Source: Nonomuraea rubra (GTDB lineage Bacteria > Actinomycetota > Actinomycetes > Streptosporangiales > Streptosporangiaceae). Taken from it: a stretch of DNA of 64,000 nucleotides. Where the stretch lies: NCBI RefSeq assembly GCF_014207985.1, contig NZ_JACHMI010000001.1, positions 8,787,001 to 8,851,000 of the forward strand, read 5' to 3'. Every line of letters starts with the position of its first letter. The stretch's first letter is position 1. Positions 24,898 to 34,223 of the stretch are shown piece after piece. The notes under the pieces are model-generated. The model did no database searches, was not told the DNA's origin, and saw only the letters and a program-made list of their open reading frames with translations. The translations under genes and the position numbers were made by a program.

Positions 24898-26655
24898 GTG
24901 ACCCGCCACCCGCCGCCTCGCCCACCCACGGCAAACGTGCTCTCGCCCATCCCGCGCCGCTTGGCGCAGATCCTCACCATCGTCGCCATCACGCTCACCG
25001 TCACCGCCACCCCAGCCGCCACCGAACCGAACCCGCCGTCAATACCCTCGCCAACGGCGAACTCCCAGCCCACGCCACCCGCCACACCCGCTCCGAAAGC
25101 GACTCCGTCCACGCCGACGGGACCGATGCTCACACCACCACCGCACCCGCACCCGAGCACCGGACCCACCTCTCCCGCCTCGGAGCAGCCGCCCGCCGCC
25201 GAGCCGGCGCCGCAACCGGGCGGCGGGGCGGAGGAGTGCGGCTGGCTGGACTTCGGCTGCAAGATCAACCGCGCGTTGAACGGCTGGTTCGGGTCGATCG
25301 TCACCGAGGCGATCCAGCCCGCCTTCCAAACCATGGGCACGCTGCTGCTGTCCTCGCCGCCACCGGACATGCTGCAACGGGTGCAGGAGCTGTCCGCGCA
25401 CGTGCGGGTGGTGGCCAACGCACTGCTGGCGCTGTTCGTGCTGGCTGGCGGAGTGATCGTGATGGCCTACGGCAGCGTGCAGACCTCCACCACCGCCGCC
25501 GAGGTCGCGCCCCGCGTGCTGGTCGCCGCCATCGCGCTCAACTTCTCGCTCACCGTCTGTCAGTACGCCATCGAGCTGGCCAACGGCCTGGTCGCAGCAC
25601 TACTCGAGAACGGCGTTGACGGTCGGCGGGCCGGCGACCTGATCGCCAACAAGCTCGCCAACCCGGTCGGGCAGCTGGCGGCCCCGCACATGTTCTTCAT
25701 CTGGATGGTCGCGATCGCGGTGGTGATGGGCCTCATCCTGGCCTTCATCGCGGTCGTGCGGATCGCGCTGCTGCTGTTCCTGATGGTCGCGGCGCCGCTC
25801 GCGCTGCTGTGTCACGCGCTGCCGCAGACCGAGCACATCGCCCGGCTGTGGTGGCGCGCCTTCACCGGCGTCCTGGTCATGCAGGTCCTGCAGGCGCTGG
25901 TGCTGCTTCTGGCGTTCAAGGTGTACTTCACCGACGCCTCCGACGCCTTCACCACCGGCCCCGACCAGCTGGTCCTGGCGGCAGTGAAGCCGATCGTGAT
26001 GCGCGCCATCGACACCCTGGTGCTGATCGGCCTGCTGTTCCTGCTGATCAAGATTCCTGGCTGGGTGGCCCGCTCCGTCGGGCAGCCCGCCCAGCCTCAG
26101 CTGCTGACCCGCCTGGTCAAAGGCTTGATCGTCTACAAAACCATGGGCTTGGCCAGAACTGCCCTGGTCAGGAGCGGCAGAGCCGCCCGCGCGGCGAGAA
26201 GCGCTTCGAGCAGGCGGCGTCGGCCGCCCGGCAGGCCAGGCGCGGGCCGCTCCGCTGCCCGGCCGCGCGGCGGACCGTCGGGAGCGCGGCCGACAGGCCG
26301 ATCCACCAGCACGGGAGGAACAGCACCGGTGAACACGCCCAACCCGTCCGGCCAGCGCGGCCACCAGCAGCTCCAGCTCCCGCTCAATCTTCCGTCCACA
26401 CCGGCGACAGGTGCTCGTCGGGCGGGATCCGTAGCCGGGCAGGGACGCCAACTCGCCTTGCCGTTCCCGGTCACCCCCGTGCCGCGCCAGCCCACACCAG
26501 CTCCCCCGGCCGCGCGTACAGGCCCATGGATCCGGCCGAAACCGCCCTGGAGTCAGCCGATGCTGCCTGGCATGCCCACCCGCCCGGCCCGGCCCCGGCA
26601 ATTGCTGCTCCGCCTTGATCCGCCGCCGAACCGCACGCGCAGAAGAGACCGATGA
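24898..26655 (+). CDS. VirB6/TrbL-like conjugal transfer membrane protein
   Basis: A 585-residue protein. It has a signal-like N-terminus, a Pro/Thr-rich segment (about residues 40-110), then CGWLDFGCKINRALNGWFGS and at least five membrane helices up to about residue 410, as in VirB6/TrbL channel proteins of conjugation systems. The last 170 residues are a basic, low-complexity Arg/Pro/Gln-rich tail presumably in the cytoplasm. The GTG start was placed 2 bases after the pilin gene; longer in-frame sequence upstream overlaps the pilin and is not coding. Confidence 0.82.
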   Translation: MTRHPPPRPPTANVLSPIPRRLAQILTIVAITLTVTATPAATEPNPPSIPSPTANSQPTPPATPAPKATPSTPTGPMLTPPPHPHPSTGPTSPASEQPPAAEPAPQPGGGAEECGWLDFGCKINRALNGWFGSIVTEAIQPAFQTMGTLLLSSPPPDMLQRVQELSAHVRVVANALLALFVLAGGVIVMAYGSVQTSTTAAEVAPRVLVAAIALNFSLTVCQYAIELANGLVAALLENGVDGRRAGDLIANKLANPVGQLAAPHMFFIWMVAIAVVMGLILAFIAVVRIALLLFLMVAAPLALLCHALPQTEHIARLWWRAFTGVLVMQVLQALVLLLAFKVYFTDASDAFTTGPDQLVLAAVKPIVMRAIDTLVLIGLLFLLIKIPGWVARSVGQPAQPQLLTRLVKGLIVYKTMGLARTALVRSGRAARAARSASSRRRRPPGRPGAGRSAARPRGGPSGARPTGRSTSTGGTAPVNTPNPSGQRGHQQLQLPLNLPSTPATGARRAGSVAGQGRQLALPFPVTPVPRQPTPAPPAARTGPWIRPKPPWSQPMLPGMPTRPARPRQLLLRLDPPPNRTRRRDR

Positions 26656-27611
26656 TGAACGAGCCGGAGCCGCTTGTCGCGCGCATCCCCGCCGACATCA
26701 ACACCCCGGACAAGATGGCCTACGGGCTGACCTTCCGCCAGATCCTCATCGTCACCTTGACCGGCGGCATCGCCGCCGCCATCTACTACCTGTTCCATCG
26801 CCTTCTGCCCGTCATCATCCTCGCGGCCATGGTGCTGCCGCTCCTGGCGCTCGGCCTCACCATCGCCCTCGGGCGGCGTGACGGGCTCAGCCTGGACCGC
26901 TTCGCCTTGGCCGCGCTGCTCCACGCGCGCGCCCGCAAGCACCTGGTGTCCGCATCTGAGGGGATCGCCGAGCCGCCCCGGTGGTGCCGGGTGCGAGGCA
27001 AGCTGCCCTGCCCGCTGCGCCTGCCGGTCCGGGCGATCCGCACCGACGGTGCGCTCGAACTCGCCGACGGCGGCGTCGCCGTCCTCGTCGAAACCAGCAC
27101 CCTGTCCTTCCACCTGCGCACCACCGGCGAGCAGGCCGCGCTGGTGGGAGCGTTCGGCCGGTGGCTGAACTCGCTCGAAGCACCCGTGCAGATCCTCGCC
27201 CGAGCTCGCCCCGCCGACCTCGCTGATCTGGTCGAGACCGTCGAACGGCAGGCAGACACGCTGCCGCATACCGCGCTTGCCCACGCCGCCCGCGAACACG
27301 CCGGCTACCTGGCCGAGCTGAACAGCTCACGCGAGCTGCTGGCCCGGCAGGTGCTCATCGTCCTGCGTGACCAGCCCGCCACCGGCCGGGGACGGCGCGC
27401 ACTACGCCGGGACGCCTGCGCCGCCGTCGTCCTGCGCCGAGCCGCCGAAGCCGAGCGCAGCCTGGCCGCGCTCGGGGTCGCCACCCGCGTGCTCGACGCC
27501 GACGCCGCCAACCAGGCGCTGGCCGAATGTCTCGACCCCGGCGGCCGACACCCGCACGGCCAGGCCCTGCCCGACGAACTGATCACTTCGACCACCGGGA
27601 GCACATCGTGA
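26652..27611 (+). CDS. PrgI-family protein (VirB3-like)
   Basis: A 319-residue protein. Residues 1-75 match PrgI proteins: VARIPADINTPDKMAYGLTF is followed by two membrane helices (RQILIVTLTGGIAAAIYYLF and a second). The cytoplasmic part has ALELADGGVAVLVETSTLSF and a repeat-rich C-terminal domain (LLARQVLIVLRDQ). PrgI partners with the VirB4 ATPase, whose gene overlaps its stop by 4 bases. Confidence 0.85.
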   Translation: MMNEPEPLVARIPADINTPDKMAYGLTFRQILIVTLTGGIAAAIYYLFHRLLPVIILAAMVLPLLALGLTIALGRRDGLSLDRFALAALLHARARKHLVSASEGIAEPPRWCRVRGKLPCPLRLPVRAIRTDGALELADGGVAVLVETSTLSFHLRTTGEQAALVGAFGRWLNSLEAPVQILARARPADLADLVETVERQADTLPHTALAHAAREHAGYLAELNSSRELLARQVLIVLRDQPATGRGRRALRRDACAAVVLRRAAEAERSLAALGVATRVLDADAANQALAECLDPGGRHPHGQALPDELITSTTGSTS

Positions 27612-29449
27612 AGCCACACCGCCGCCACCGCAACCACGAGCCCAGCGCCCTCGCCCACCCGGGAGCGGCACACGTCGGCGCCCGGACCCTGGCCCTGCCC
27701 AATGCGGTCTGTGCGTCATTCGCGGTGACCGGCTACCCGCGAGAGGTCGGCGCGGGATGGCTGGAACCGCTGCTCACCTACCCCGGCCACCTCGACGTCT
27801 CGCTGCACATCGAGCCGATCCCGCAAGCCGTGGCGGCCATGCGGCTGCGCCGCCAGCTTGCCCGGCTGGAATCGGCCAGCCGCTCCGACGCCGCCCACGG
27901 CCGCCTGGCTGACTTCGCCGCCGAGGCCGCCGCCGACGATGCGACCGACCTGGCCGCCCAGCTCGCCCGGGGCCATGGCCGGCTGTTCAGCGTCGGTCTC
28001 TATCTGACCGTCACGGCCGCTACGGAGCTCGAGCTGGCCGCCGAGGTGGAGCGGGTCCGGGCGCTGGCATCGTCCCTGCTCCTCGACGCGCAACCAGCCA
28101 CCTTCCGCGCCCTGCAAGGCTGGACCACTGGCCTCCCGCTCGGGGTCGATTCGCTCCAGCAGACACGGACGTTCGACACCACCGCGCTGGCGGCGGCCTT
28201 CCCCTTCACCTCTCCCGACCTTCCGACGACTGCTGGCGAGACTGGGGTGTTGTACGGGTTGAGCGCCACCGGCTCCGGCGTCGTGGTGTGGGACCGCTTT
28301 GCACAGGACAACCACAACTCCGTCGTCCTGGCCCGCTCCGGCGCCGGTAAGAGCTTCTTCACCAAGCTCGAAGCCCTGCGCCTGCTGTACCAGGGCGTCG
28401 AGGTCGCCGTCGTCGACCCCGAAGACGAGTACGCCCGCCTCGCCTGCGCGGTCGGCGGCACGCATCTGCGGCTCGGCGCATCCGGAGTGCGGTGGAACCC
28501 CTTCGACCTGCCCGCCAGCCACGGCCCGCACGATGATGTGCTGTCCCGGCGGGCCATGTTCCTGCAGACCTTGATCGCCACCATGCTCGGCGGCACCCAG
28601 CTCACCCCGCAGACCCGGGCGACCCTGGACACCGCCCTGCTCGCCACGTACGCGGCGTCCGGGATCACCCGCGACCCGAACACCTGGACCCGGCCCGCCC
28701 CGCTGCTGGCGGACCTGGTCACCGCGTTGAAGGCGGACAAGCACGGCGCGGACCTGGCCGCGCAGCTCGCCCCGTACGTCACCGGCTCCTACCGGGAGCT
28801 GTTTGACGGCCCCACCACCACCCATCCGGCCGGGCACCTGATCGTCTTCTCTCTGCGTGACCTGCCCGAGGAGATGAAGGCGATCGGCACCCTGCTGGCG
28901 CTGGATGCGATCTGGCGGCGGGTCGCCAACCCGCGCGACCGCAAGAAGCGCCTGGTCGTCGTGGACGAGGCCTGGCTGCTGATGAAGGAACCCGAGGGCG
29001 CCCGCTTCCTGTTCCGGATGGCCAAGGCCGCGCGCAAGCACTGGGCCGGGCTCGCCGTCGTCACCCAGGACGCCGCCGACCTGCTCGGCTCCGAGCTCGG
29101 GCAGGCGGTCGTGGCCAACGCCGCCAGCCAGGTCCTGCTGCGCCAGGCGCCGCAGGCCATCGGCGCAGTCGGTGACGCCTTCGATCTGACCGACGGCGAA
29201 CGCCAGTTCCTGCTGACTGCCGAAAGAGGAGAAGCCCTCCTGGTCGCCGGCCCCGCCTGCCGGACGGCCTTGAGCATCGTCTCCTCACCAGCCGAGGCGA
29301 TCTTGGTCACGACCGACCCGAAGGTCCTCGCCGAGCTCGAACAGCACCACCCCCAGCCAGGCCAGCCCCCGCCGCCGCGACCTCCCGTCCCGCAGGACAC
29401 CGACCAGATCAGCACCAGCCACCAGGACGAGGAGAGCGACCCGCTATGA
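27608..29449 (+). CDS. VirB4/TraC-like conjugation ATPase
   Basis: A 613-residue ATPase that powers type IV secretion. Walker A LARSGAGKSFFTKLEAL lies at about residue 241 and Walker B RLVVVDEAWLLMKEP at about residue 446. The motifs VVDPEDEY and AVVTQDAADLLGSELG are typical of the VirB4/CagE family. The N-terminal part (residues 30-200) is the usual VirB4 accessory domain. GTG start at 27608, overlapping the PrgI gene, and ATGA overlap with the coupling-protein gene. The C-terminal tail is Pro-rich. Confidence 0.92.
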   Translation: MKPHRRHRNHEPSALAHPGAAHVGARTLALPNAVCASFAVTGYPREVGAGWLEPLLTYPGHLDVSLHIEPIPQAVAAMRLRRQLARLESASRSDAAHGRLADFAAEAAADDATDLAAQLARGHGRLFSVGLYLTVTAATELELAAEVERVRALASSLLLDAQPATFRALQGWTTGLPLGVDSLQQTRTFDTTALAAAFPFTSPDLPTTAGETGVLYGLSATGSGVVVWDRFAQDNHNSVVLARSGAGKSFFTKLEALRLLYQGVEVAVVDPEDEYARLACAVGGTHLRLGASGVRWNPFDLPASHGPHDDVLSRRAMFLQTLIATMLGGTQLTPQTRATLDTALLATYAASGITRDPNTWTRPAPLLADLVTALKADKHGADLAAQLAPYVTGSYRELFDGPTTTHPAGHLIVFSLRDLPEEMKAIGTLLALDAIWRRVANPRDRKKRLVVVDEAWLLMKEPEGARFLFRMAKAARKHWAGLAVVTQDAADLLGSELGQAVVANAASQVLLRQAPQAIGAVGDAFDLTDGERQFLLTAERGEALLVAGPACRTALSIVSSPAEAILVTTDPKVLAELEQHHPQPGQPPPPRPPVPQDTDQISTSHQDEESDPL

Positions 29450-32007
29450 CAATGAACCCATCACTCCGCCAGGATGGCTCGTGCCTGCTGTGCGGCATCG
29501 ACGACCACGACGTACAGACCGCTCTGGACTTTCTGGCCGAGCTACCGGCCCGCCTGCCCGAACTCACCCTCGCCTACGGGCCCCGGCTCGCCCTGGCCCT
29601 CGCCGTCATCTGGACCGTGACCGCCGCTGTGCGCTACCTGCTCGGCTGGCTTCACCACGCCGACATGACCCCCGAGGCCCGCCTGATCGAGATCTCCAGC
29701 CCGCCGCGCAGCGATCCCGAAGGCGCGCTCGTGCTATGGCGGCAGCTCGTCGGCCTGCTCCGACCCGCCTGGAAACGCGCCTTCACCGGCCAACCCCACC
29801 TGGTGTGGGAGTACTGCGGCAGCGACGCGGGCGTCCGGATCCGCCTGTGGGTACCTGGCACCATCCCGCCAGGCATCGTGGAGAAGACCGTCCACGCCGC
29901 CTGGCCGGGCGCGACAACCACCACCAGCCCGGCCACCTCGCCACTCCCCGACGAAACCGAGGTCGCCGGGGGACGGCTTGTCCTGGCCGCGCCCGAACAC
30001 CTTCCCCTCAGGACCGACCACGACCACGACCCCGTCCGCTCCCTGCTGGAGGCGATGGGCGGGCTCCGCGAGGGCGAACACGCCGTCGTCCAAATCCTGG
30101 CCCGCCCGACCACCGGCAGGCGGCTACGCCACGCCTATCGCGCAGCCGCTCACCTACGCGGCGGAGGCAGCCGCCCTCTCTTCGGCCGCGTCCTCGACGA
30201 GCTTCTCCCCCTGCCCGACGCCCGCCGCGACCGGCACCCCAGCGGCGATCTCGCTCGCGACTTTCCCGAACGCGCCGAACAAGTCCGCGCCATCCTCACC
30301 AAGGCAGGCCAGCCGCGCTACACCGTGGCGATCCGCTACGCCGTCGCCACCACCCGCGAACCCATCTCCACGGCGTCCGCGAAGGTCCGCCGGGAGCCGG
30401 CTGATCTGGTTCGTGGCTGGCTGCGCGGCCACGCGCACACGCTGGCCGGCGTCTTCGCCTTGTACACCGCAAGCCACCAGTACCTGCGCCGAGCCCGCCT
30501 CTGGCGCGCCCGCCGGGCGGTCGGCTCGCGGCGCCTCGACGCCGGATATCTGTTGTCCGTTGCCGAGCTGGCCGCGCTCGCCCACCTGCCCTGGGACATC
30601 GACGCCCCCGGCATCACCCGCGCCGGAGCCCGCCCCATCGCGCCGTCCCCGGCCGTACCCCGCACCACGGCTGGTGGAACGGCCCGCGTCCTGGGCGACG
30701 CCGACAGCGGCCCACCGCGCCCCGTAGCGCTACCGGTGGCCGACGCCCGCCACCACACGCACGTCCTGGGCGGCACCGGCGTCGGCAAATCCACCCTGCT
30801 CGCCAACCTCGTCCTCACTGACGCCGCCGCAGGCCGAGGCGCCCTGGTCATCGACCCGAAAGGCGACCTGATCACCGACATCCTCCACCGGCTGCCCCAG
30901 CGGGCGATCGGCAGAACCGTCGTCTTCGACCCACAAGACCCGGCCCCGCCGCCATCGATCAACATTCTCGCCGGGCCCGACCCCGCCTTCGCCGTCGACT
31001 CCGTCGTCACCATCTTCCACCGCTGCTTCTCCACCGCCTGGGGACCACGCGTGGATGACCTGCTCCGCTCCACCTGCCTCACCCTGACCAGCGTCCTGGG
31101 CCGCAAGGCGACCCTGGCCGAGGTGCCCCGGCTACTCACCGACGCCGCGTTCCGCGCCCAGATCGTCACCCGGCTGGAGGACAGCCTGCTGGGCGGATTC
31201 TGGGACTCCTACGAAGCCCTCACCCCAGCCGGGCAAGCGACCGTGATCGGCCCGGTGATGAACAAGCTCCGCGCCGTCCTGCTCCGCCCGTTCGTCCGCC
31301 AGGCGCTGGCCAGCCCAGAAACGACTGTCCCCATCGGCCGGCTTCTCGATCAAGGCGGCCTGGTTTTGGCCCGGCTCCCGAAGGGAGTGCTCGGCGATGA
31401 CGCTGCCCGCCTGTTCGGCTCCATCCTGCTCGCCCACACCTGGCAGGCCACCACCCGCCGCACTCAGCTCGCCGAAGCTGACCGGCCGGACGCCTCGCTG
31501 GTGATCGACGAGTGCCACAACTTCCTGAACTTGCCTGGCCACATCAACGACGTGCTGGCCGAGGCGCGCGGCTACCGGCTCTCTCTCGTGCTCGCCCACC
31601 AGCACCTCGACCAGTTGCCGGGCGACCTGCGTGAGGCGCTGTCCGCTGACGCGCGCAACAAGATCTACTTCAATGCCTCGCCCAAGGACGCGAACGAGTT
31701 GAAGCACCACACTGCGCCGCTGATCAGCCCGCACGACCTCACCCACCTGGGCGCGTACCAGACGGCCGCCCGCCTCATCGTCGACGGCCAGCAGATCTCC
31801 GCCTTCACCCTGCGCACCCGCCCCCTCCCCGGCCTGATCGAGGGGCGTGCCGAGGAAATCCGGCAGGCATCACGCGAGCAGTACACCCAGCCGGACGACG
31901 CGACCCAGCACCCCGCCCGCAGGCCACTCCGCCAGATCGGCCACGCACCCGACCTGCGCACCGACCTGCGCAGCGGACCTCCCGACCAGCACGAAGAGCC
32001 CGCCTGA
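29446..32007 (+). CDS. VirD4/TraG-type coupling ATPase
   Basis: An 853-residue conjugative coupling protein. It has a membrane helix near residues 40-70, Walker A LGGTGVGKSTLLANLV at about residue 442, LVIDPKGDLITDIL just after, and Walker B DASLVIDECHNFLNL at about residue 683. HTYQFLAHQ-like text (LSLVLAHQHLDQLPGDL) precedes the C-terminal ISPHDLTHLGAYQTAARLI block. It would bring the relaxase-DNA complex to the channel. The N-terminal 400 residues form a large soluble domain typical of actinobacterial versions. Confidence 0.92.
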   Translation: MTMNPSLRQDGSCLLCGIDDHDVQTALDFLAELPARLPELTLAYGPRLALALAVIWTVTAAVRYLLGWLHHADMTPEARLIEISSPPRSDPEGALVLWRQLVGLLRPAWKRAFTGQPHLVWEYCGSDAGVRIRLWVPGTIPPGIVEKTVHAAWPGATTTTSPATSPLPDETEVAGGRLVLAAPEHLPLRTDHDHDPVRSLLEAMGGLREGEHAVVQILARPTTGRRLRHAYRAAAHLRGGGSRPLFGRVLDELLPLPDARRDRHPSGDLARDFPERAEQVRAILTKAGQPRYTVAIRYAVATTREPISTASAKVRREPADLVRGWLRGHAHTLAGVFALYTASHQYLRRARLWRARRAVGSRRLDAGYLLSVAELAALAHLPWDIDAPGITRAGARPIAPSPAVPRTTAGGTARVLGDADSGPPRPVALPVADARHHTHVLGGTGVGKSTLLANLVLTDAAAGRGALVIDPKGDLITDILHRLPQRAIGRTVVFDPQDPAPPPSINILAGPDPAFAVDSVVTIFHRCFSTAWGPRVDDLLRSTCLTLTSVLGRKATLAEVPRLLTDAAFRAQIVTRLEDSLLGGFWDSYEALTPAGQATVIGPVMNKLRAVLLRPFVRQALASPETTVPIGRLLDQGGLVLARLPKGVLGDDAARLFGSILLAHTWQATTRRTQLAEADRPDASLVIDECHNFLNLPGHINDVLAEARGYRLSLVLAHQHLDQLPGDLREALSADARNKIYFNASPKDANELKHHTAPLISPHDLTHLGAYQTAARLIVDGQQISAFTLRTRPLPGLIEGRAEEIRQASREQYTQPDDATQHPARRPLRQIGHAPDLRTDLRSGPPDQHEEPA

Positions 32008-32059
32008 CCCGCCACTCAGCCCACTCGCGCAGTACCGATCACCTTGAGGAGATTCCGCC

Positions 32060-33007
32060 ATGCCCGCAGCTCGTATCCCGCTTGGCCTGCCACGTTTCAA
32101 CGCCGACACCATGGCCACCATCGCCGCCCGGCTCACGCCCCGCGACTACCAGCTCCTGGAGCACCTCCTGCACCACCGTGTCCTGACCACCCACCAACTC
32201 CAGCGGCTGTTCTTCACCAAGCCGCAGCCCACCCGCCGCCGCCTGGGCATCCTGCACAAGCTGCACACCATCACCCGCTACCGCCCCTGGACCCCCTACG
32301 GCGGTTCCGCCCCCTGCCACTGGGTCCTCGGCCGCGCCGGAGCCGAACTCCTCGCCCTACGCAGCCACACCACCGTCAAAGAGCTCGGCTACCATCCCGA
32401 CCTGGCCATGTCGATCTCCGTCTCGGACAAGAGCGGCCACCAGATCGGCGTCAACGACTTCTTCACCGACCTGCACTACCGGGCCCGCCACACTTCAGGA
32501 GCTCGTCTGCGGGCGTGGCTGTCGGAAAAGCAGTGCGCCAGCATCTGGGGCGGCCTTGCTCGTCCGGACGCCTTCGGCTGCTGGTCCGAGAACGGCCGCC
32601 AGATCGACTTCTTCCTCGAACACGACACCGGCAGCATGACCTTGGCCAAGGTCGCCGACAAACTCGCCTCCTACGCCGACCTCGCCGAGACCACCCAGAT
32701 CACTACCCCGGTCCTGTTCTGGCTGCCCAGCCGAAAACGCGAGACCCATCTCCGCGCCGTCATCAAGGCCACCGAGATACCCATCGCCACCGCCGTCCAG
32801 ACGGAACTCGACGATGGCCCCGCCGGGCCCTGTTGGCTCCCGCTCCCCAGCCGGGCGGGTCAGCCTCGAATGAGGCTCGCCGAACTCGGCACCGCCTGGC
32901 CCCACCTCATCCTCGGCCGAAGCCCAGAGCAGCCCGCCACCACCAGCGTCAGCACCTCCTACGACGATCTCGATAGCTCGTTGCTCAAGGAGAACGAGAG
33001 CAGGTGA
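32060..33007 (+). CDS. Replication-relaxation family protein
   Basis: A 315-residue protein with the winged-helix start of the Replic_Relax family: LTPRDYQLLEHLLHHRVLTT, HQLQRLFFTKPQPTRRRLG. A nuclease-like region GRQIDFFLEHDTGSMTLAKV with D...E...K follows. Such proteins are encoded with coupling ATPases in actinobacterial conjugative elements and plasmids, and are thought to replace or assist the relaxase and initiator. Because no classical relaxase gene is present in the window, this is the best candidate for the DNA-processing step. Confidence 0.82.
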   Translation: MPAARIPLGLPRFNADTMATIAARLTPRDYQLLEHLLHHRVLTTHQLQRLFFTKPQPTRRRLGILHKLHTITRYRPWTPYGGSAPCHWVLGRAGAELLALRSHTTVKELGYHPDLAMSISVSDKSGHQIGVNDFFTDLHYRARHTSGARLRAWLSEKQCASIWGGLARPDAFGCWSENGRQIDFFLEHDTGSMTLAKVADKLASYADLAETTQITTPVLFWLPSRKRETHLRAVIKATEIPIATAVQTELDDGPAGPCWLPLPSRAGQPRMRLAELGTAWPHLILGRSPEQPATTSVSTSYDDLDSSLLKENESR

Positions 33008-34125
33008 AGGCCGCCGCGGCCGGCGCCGCCCTCCTGCTGCTCCTCGTCTCGGCTCTCGTCGCAGCCGCCACCAGCATCCTGACCTCCTCTGGAACGCCCG
33101 GCGGCGGCGCCTGCGCGATCACACCCAGCACAGTGAGCAGCATGGCAAGCACGCCGGTCGCGGCCCCGGCATCCCGCGGCGCCGCCTCCACCTTGGACAG
33201 CGAGCAGCAAACCCATGCCGCCCTCATCGTCCAGATCGCGATGGAGCGCGGCCTGCCCGTCCGGGCCGCCGTGATCGCGGTCGCCACCGCCATGCAAGAA
33301 GCCCAGCTCCGCAATCTGCGTTACGGCCATCTCGACAGCCTCGGGCTGTTCCAGCAACGCCCCTCACAGGGCTGGGGAACACCCGAGCAAATCCTCGACC
33401 CCCGCTACGCCATCACTGCCTTCTACGACCGGCTGGGCGCAGTACGGCGTTGGGAGCAACTCCCGCTCACGCGGGCCGCCCAGGCCGTCCAGCGCTCCGG
33501 CCGCCCGGACGCCTACGCCCAATGGGAGCCACTTGCCCAACGCCTTGTTGACGCTCTCGCCGGCACCTGCGTTCCTCCCATTCCAGGCGAGACGATCGCT
33601 GCCGTGCTCGCGTACGCGCATGCCCAGCTCGCGAAGCCGTACCTGTGGGGAGCCGAAGGCCCTTACGCCTTCGACTGCTCCGGCCTGACCATGCGCGCCT
33701 ACCAAGCAGCCGGCATCGTCATCCCCCGCGTCGCGGCCGACCAATGGCGCCACGGCCCACCCATCCCCGCAGGCCAGGAACAGCCCGGCGACCTCGCCTT
33801 CTTCAACATGCAAGCCGACGGCCCCGGACACGTCGGCCTCGTCATCGGCAACGGGCAGATGATCCACGCACCCAACCGGCGCAGTGTCGTCAGGATCGAC
33901 ACCTACCAGCGCCGCGACCTGATCAGCTTTTCCCGCCCGATCGCCCGCGCCGCCAGCACCAGCCCGATACAGGCTGACCGCCCGCCACGGCTCCGGCCAC
34001 CGACCGCCCGCACCGACCGTGGACGTACCTCCGGCGAACGGGTCCGGCTGACCGCATGGGATGAGGTCCGTGACACCGTCCGAACGGTTCCGCTCAGCGG
34101 CGGGAAGACCCTATCCGCTGGGTGA
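33004..34125 (+). CDS. Secreted NlpC/P60 peptidoglycan hydrolase of the transfer system
   Basis: A 373-residue exported hydrolase. Residues 1-25 form a signal/anchor helix. Residues 60-170 are a lytic-domain-like region (GHLDSLGLFQQRPSQGWGTP). Residues 195-310 are an NlpC/P60 domain with catalytic Cys in AFDCSGLTMRAY, His in GHVGLVIG and a third polar residue in MIHAPN. It would open the wall for the conjugation channel (VirB1-like role). It overlaps the replication-relaxation gene by 4 bases. A basic C-terminal tail extends past the domain. Confidence 0.9.
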   Translation: MKAAAAGAALLLLLVSALVAAATSILTSSGTPGGGACAITPSTVSSMASTPVAAPASRGAASTLDSEQQTHAALIVQIAMERGLPVRAAVIAVATAMQEAQLRNLRYGHLDSLGLFQQRPSQGWGTPEQILDPRYAITAFYDRLGAVRRWEQLPLTRAAQAVQRSGRPDAYAQWEPLAQRLVDALAGTCVPPIPGETIAAVLAYAHAQLAKPYLWGAEGPYAFDCSGLTMRAYQAAGIVIPRVAADQWRHGPPIPAGQEQPGDLAFFNMQADGPGHVGLVIGNGQMIHAPNRRSVVRIDTYQRRDLISFSRPIARAASTSPIQADRPPRLRPPTARTDRGRTSGERVRLTAWDEVRDTVRTVPLSGGKTLSAG

Positions 34126-34223
34126 GCTGCACGTTTCTTCTCCAAACCACGATTACGCACAGCGATGCCTCCGATACTGTTCGAGACAGTTTTCCCGTAA
34201 CACCAGGCGAAGGAGACGCTCTC

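Noticed and set aside
23768..24934. Long minus-strand frame opposite the 23369 and pilin genes
   Set aside because: Low-complexity composition and no domain; the plus-strand genes have clear features.
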